From positions 1-64,000 of the forward strand of contig NC_021741.1 in assembly GCF_000422085.1 (NCBI RefSeq): DNA of 64,000 nt. The letters are read 5' to 3'. Below the pieces are notes generated by a model. The model was given only the letters and a program-made list of their open reading frames with translations. It ran no database searches and was not told where the DNA came from. Below are positions 60,584 to 64,000 of the stretch, one piece after another; the stretch's first letter is position 1; every line of letters starts with the position of its first letter. This DNA is from Serratia liquefaciens ATCC 27592. GTDB lineage: Bacteria > Pseudomonadota > Gammaproteobacteria > Enterobacterales > Enterobacteriaceae. A program made the translations under genes and the position numbers.

Positions 60584-61975
60584 ATGAGCACTGAATCCCA
60601 GCTTCTTTACAGCCAGTTACCCGCCATCGATCGTCTGTTGCGCGATCCCGCTATCGAACCGCTGGTTACGCAGCACGGACAAACGCTGATTGGCGAGTTA
60701 CTGCGTCAATTGCAACTGCAGGCGCGTGAAACCATTAAACACCACCAAAGGTTACCCGACTGGTGCGGTGACTGGGCACAGGCGCTCAGCGCGGGGCTGG
60801 AGCAATGGCAGCGTCCGGCATTGGCACCGGTATTCAACCTCAGCGGCACCGTGCTGCACACCAACCTTGGCCGGGCCCTACTGGCGCAGCCGGTAATAGA
60901 GGCGGTGACGAGTTCCATGGGCGCGGCGGTAACGTTGGAATACGATCTGGACGGTGCCGGTCGTGGTCACCGCGATCGCGCGGTGGCGGATTTATTATGC
61001 CAATTGACCGGCGCGGAAGACGCCTGCATCGTCAACAACAATGCGGCTGCGGTGCTGCTGATGCTGGCGGCGATCGCCCCCGGCAAGCAGGTGGTGGTGT
61101 CGCGTGGCGAACTGGTGGAAATTGGCGGTGCGTTCCGCATCCCTGACGTGATGCGCCAGGCCGGTTGCCAACTGGTTGAGGTCGGCACGACCAACCGCAC
61201 CCACCTGAAAGATTACCGCAGCGCGATTAACGAACAGACCGGGCTGCTGATGAAGGTGCATACCAGCAATTACAGCATCCAGGGTTTTACCGCCGCGGTG
61301 GAAGAAGCCGAACTGGCGCAGCTCGGCGCAGAGCATGGCCTGCCGACCGCCACCGATCTGGGCAGCGGCTCATTGATTGATATGGCGCAATACGGTCTGC
61401 CGGCGGAACCCATGCCACAGCGGTTGCTCGCCGCCGGAGTAGATTTGGTGACGTTCTCCGGCGACAAGCTGCTCGGCGGCCCGCAGGCCGGCATCATCGT
61501 CGGCAAAAAGGCGCTGATCGCCAAGCTGCAGCAACACCCTCTGAAGCGTGCGCTACGCGTTGGCAAACTGACGCTGGCGGCGCTGGAAGCGACTTTACGA
61601 CTCTATCAACAGCCCGAACTGTTGGCACAACAGCTGCCGACGCTACGGCTATTGACCCGCCCGCAGCAGGCGATGCAGGGTTCTGCCGAACGTCTGTTGC
61701 AGGTGCTGGCGCCACAGTTTGCCGGGCATTTCCAACTGCGTGCCGAACCCTGCTGGTCGCAGATTGGCAGCGGTTCGTTGCCGGTCGATCGGCTGCCCAG
61801 CTATGCGCTGACCTTTGCGCCGCTCGATGGCCGTGGCGCAACGTTGGAAGCGTTGGCAGAACGTTGGCGTCGGCTACCGCAGCCGGTGATCGGCCGAATT
61901 AACGACGGCAGGCTGTGGCTCGATCTGCGCTGTCTGGAGCAGGAAGACGCGCTGATTGAGGCCCTGAGAGAATGA
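60584..61975 (+). CDS. selA: L-seryl-tRNA(Sec) selenium transferase SelA
   Basis: A PLP enzyme that converts seryl-tRNA(Sec) to selenocysteyl-tRNA(Sec) with selenophosphate. The 463-residue product equals the E. coli length, with the N-terminal tRNA-binding part, [16 protein letters not shown], and the PLP lysine K295 in [19 protein letters not shown]. Its end overlaps selB by ATGA. It supplies the amino acid for fdoG 6.5 kb upstream. Confidence 0.97.
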   Translation: MSTESQLLYSQLPAIDRLLRDPAIEPLVTQHGQTLIGELLRQLQLQARETIKHHQRLPDWCGDWAQALSAGLEQWQRPALAPVFNLSGTVLHTNLGRALLAQPVIEAVTSSMGAAVTLEYDLDGAGRGHRDRAVADLLCQLTGAEDACIVNNNAAAVLLMLAAIAPGKQVVVSRGELVEIGGAFRIPDVMRQAGCQLVEVGTTNRTHLKDYRSAINEQTGLLMKVHTSNYSIQGFTAAVEEAELAQLGAEHGLPTATDLGSGSLIDMAQYGLPAEPMPQRLLAAGVDLVTFSGDKLLGGPQAGIIVGKKALIAKLQQHPLKRALRVGKLTLAALEATLRLYQQPELLAQQLPTLRLLTRPQQAMQGSAERLLQVLAPQFAGHFQLRAEPCWSQIGSGSLPVDRLPSYALTFAPLDGRGATLEALAERWRRLPQPVIGRINDGRLWLDLRCLEQEDALIEALRE

Positions 61976-63819
61976 TTATTGCTACCGCCGGCCATGTCGA
62001 TCATGGCAAAACCACCCTGCTGCAAGCGATCTCCGGGATCAATGCGGATCGCCTGCCGGAAGAAAAACGCCGTGGCATGACCATAGATCTGGGTTATGCC
62101 TACTGGCCGCAGCCCGATGGCCGGGTGTTGGGCTTTATCGACGTGCCGGGACACGAGAAATTCCTCGCCAATATGCTGGCGGGCGTTGGCGGCATCGACC
62201 ATGCCTTGCTGGTGGTGGCCTGCGACGATGGCGTGATGGCGCAAACGCGCGAGCACCTGGCGATACTGCGATTGAGCGGGCGTCCGGCGCTGACGGTGGC
62301 CTTGACCAAAGCCGATCGGGTGGATGAAGCGCGTGTCGAAGAGGTTCGACAGCAGCTTGACGAGGAGCTGACGCGCCAGGGTTGGCAACAGGCACCGGTG
62401 TTTGTCACCGCCGCGCCGCAGTCGCAGGGAATCGACGCACTGCGCGCGCATTTGCTGGCGCTGCGGCCTGACGAACATGCGGTAACGCGCCGCTTCCGCC
62501 TGGCGGTGGATCGCGCGTTCAGCGTGAAAGGCGCTGGTTTGGTAGTGACCGGTACCGCACTGGGTGGCCAGGTGGCGGTAGGCGACACGCTGTGGCTGAC
62601 CGGCGCCGACGTGCCGGTGCGGGTTCGCGGTTTGCACGCGCAAAACCAACCGGTTGAGCAAGCGCAGGCTGGACAGCGTATTGCGTTGAATATTAGCGGT
62701 GACGTCAGCAAAGATCAGGTCGCACGCGGCGATTGGTTGCTGGCGCAAAAGCCCCCGATCGCCGCCGAGCGAATTCTGGTGGCGTTGGATAAGGATTTGC
62801 CGATAAAGCACTGGCAGCCGCTGCATTTACATCATGCCGCCAGCCATATTACCGGGCGAGTTTCGTTGCTCAGTGATGGGCTGGCGGAACTGATCCTTGA
62901 CCGTCCGCTATGGCTGGCCGAAAACGATCGGCTGGTGCTGCGCGATATTGGCGCACGCCAAACCCTGGGCGGCGCAAGGGTGCTGAGCTTGACGACGCCC
63001 AAACGGGGTAAGCGCCAACCCGAGTATTTGGCCTGGCTGGCGGCGCTGGCACAGGCCGACGATGACTGTCAGGTGCTGGCGCTGCATTTGCCCAAGGGCG
63101 CGCTGGATCTGGCGGCCTTTGCCTGGGCGCGACAACTGACCGAGAAACCGCTGGCGAAGTTGTTGGCGAGTCATGAATTGCTGATTGCCGGTGATAGGGC
63201 GTTGGCGCAGGAGAATGCACAGCTGGATCAACAGCGCCTGCTGCAGGTGTTGGCCGAGTATCACCAGCAGCATGCCGATCAGCTCGGCCTGGGGCGTGCG
63301 CGCCTGCGGCGCATGGCCGTGCCGCAACTGTCTGAGGCGCTGACATTTATGATGATCGATCGGCTGCTGGCTGCCGGTTTGCTTAGCAATACGCGCGGGT
63401 GGCTGCACCTGCCGGAGCACGGTTTGGCGTTCAGCGCTGAAGAGCAAATCCTGTGGGCCCGTATTGAACCGCTGTTCGGCGACGAAGCCTGGTGGGTGCG
63501 CGATCTGGCTGCCGAATTGGACGAGGACGAGGCATGGGTGCGGACCACGCTGCGTAAAGCCGCTCAGTTGGGCCATGTCACGGCAGTGGTGGTGGATCGT
63601 TACTATCTAAGCCAACGGATAGAACAATTCGCCGCGTTGATCCGTGAACTGGATGAAACGCAGGGCAGCGCCAACGCCGCCGATTTTCGTGACCGGCTCG
63701 GCGTGGGGCGTAAACTGGCCATTCAGGTGCTGGAGTTTTTCGACCGCAGCGGATTTACCCGCCGCAAGGGCAACCAACACCTGTTGCGCGACAGCGGACT
63801 CTATACCCGTCATACCTGA
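61972..63819 (+). CDS. selB: Selenocysteine-specific elongation factor SelB
   Basis: A GTPase that brings Sec-tRNA(Sec) to UGA codons marked by a SECIS hairpin. The 615-residue product has the G-domain motifs [26 protein letters not shown] and [12 protein letters not shown]-Tu-like domains 2-3, and four C-terminal winged helices (from about 370) that bind SECIS. It overlaps selA by four bases. Its TGA stop lies in the first bases of an ERIC-like element, so the last residues (YTRHT) may have been shaped by that insertion. Confidence 0.97.
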   Translation: MIIATAGHVDHGKTTLLQAISGINADRLPEEKRRGMTIDLGYAYWPQPDGRVLGFIDVPGHEKFLANMLAGVGGIDHALLVVACDDGVMAQTREHLAILRLSGRPALTVALTKADRVDEARVEEVRQQLDEELTRQGWQQAPVFVTAAPQSQGIDALRAHLLALRPDEHAVTRRFRLAVDRAFSVKGAGLVVTGTALGGQVAVGDTLWLTGADVPVRVRGLHAQNQPVEQAQAGQRIALNISGDVSKDQVARGDWLLAQKPPIAAERILVALDKDLPIKHWQPLHLHHAASHITGRVSLLSDGLAELILDRPLWLAENDRLVLRDIGARQTLGGARVLSLTTPKRGKRQPEYLAWLAALAQADDDCQVLALHLPKGALDLAAFAWARQLTEKPLAKLLASHELLIAGDRALAQENAQLDQQRLLQVLAEYHQQHADQLGLGRARLRRMAVPQLSEALTFMMIDRLLAAGLLSNTRGWLHLPEHGLAFSAEEQILWARIEPLFGDEAWWVRDLAAELDEDEAWVRTTLRKAAQLGHVTAVVVDRYYLSQRIEQFAALIRELDETQGSANAADFRDRLGVGRKLAIQVLEFFDRSGFTRRKGNQHLLRDSGLYTRHT

Positions 63820-63994
63820 AGCTGCCTCTGCGTTGGCTGCCAGCACTCACCCCAGTCACTTACTTGAGTAAGCTCCTGGGGACTCATGCTCTTGCCGCGT
63901 TACTCGGCAAAGCTTCGCCCCGTTAGGGCCAGCGCAAGCGCTGTTCAACAAAGCCGCGGCTTTGTTGTGATGCAACTCCAATTATTTTGGGTAT
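63812..63994. repeat. ERIC-like element over the selB stop codon
   Basis: The segment starts ATACCTGAAGCTGCC (the TGA is the selB stop) and ends ATTATTTTGGGTAT; ATACC/GGGTAT ends match the element at 25656-25779. The core CTCACCCCAGTCACTTACTT followed by GAGTAAGCTCCTGGGGA matches the ERIC central palindrome. About 80 extra bases (63890-63968) separate core and right end, with a 22-bp perfect palindrome at 63946-63967 (CAACAAAGCCG and its reverse complement) that could act as a terminator for selB. Confidence 0.78.
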
Positions 63995-64000
63995 AGCCGC

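Overview
The window is a stretch of enterobacterial chromosome that looks like Serratia (Yersiniaceae). The basis is near residue-for-residue similarity, as I recall those proteins, to Escherichia coli DnaA, GyrB, MtlA, FdoG and SodA, together with Serratia-type accessory genes such as an EstA-like GDSL autotransporter and a kgu 2-ketogluconate cluster. Coding density is high. I see no rRNA, tRNA, CRISPR array, prophage or intact insertion sequence. Most of the order is a mosaic of blocks known from the E. coli 79-88 minute region, broken by short accessory inserts.

Layout. 1-6.3 kb: dnaA-dnaN-recF-gyrB replication operon. 6.4-16.9 kb: yidA, a divergent dehydratase plus ornithine-cyclodeaminase-family pair, the galactonate operon dgoRKAD with an extra MFS gene before dgoT, then yidR. 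16.9-20.4 kb: yidQ, the small heat shock genes ibpA-ibpB behind a sigma-32 promoter with likely RNA thermometers, and yidE. 20.4-24.6 kb: avtA, malS and a toxin-antitoxin pair. 24.7-30.1 kb: 2-ketogluconate utilisation genes (ghrB/kguD-like, kguT, kguK, kguE) with a PtxS-like repressor. 30.2-40.0 kb: yiaD, yiaC, tag, estA, an MFS transporter, glyQ-glyS and a Fic protein. 40.2-48.0 kb: yiaF, mtlA-mtlD-mtlR with four CRP-like sites, a divergent LysE/MocR pair, yibL. 48.0-52.4 kb: methyltransferase, yiiM, a chemoreceptor, sodA. 52.5-63.8 kb: a formate dehydrogenase and selenocysteine block, fdhD < > fdoG-fdoH-fdoI-fdhE, a DcrB-like lipoprotein, yibF, selA-selB.

How the genes work together. The dgo and kgu clusters route sugar acids into central metabolism, each under a local repressor with a visible operator. 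The mtl operon imports and oxidises mannitol under CRP control. The last 11 kb is a functional set: fdoG carries an in-frame TGA at codon 196 with a SECIS-like hairpin, FdhD and FdhE mature the enzyme, and SelA/SelB make and deliver the selenocysteine the TGA needs.

Dispersed palindromic repeats are the main unexplained structure. A 116-bp family occurs three times (dnaN/recF, mtlD/mtlR, after fdhE), always downstream of a plus-strand gene, and two ERIC-like elements lie inside the kgu cluster and over the selB stop codon. I found no convincing wholly new system. The best leads are the repeat family, the dehydratase/cyclodeaminase pair, the second dgo transporter and the Fic protein with its tandem-repeat linker.
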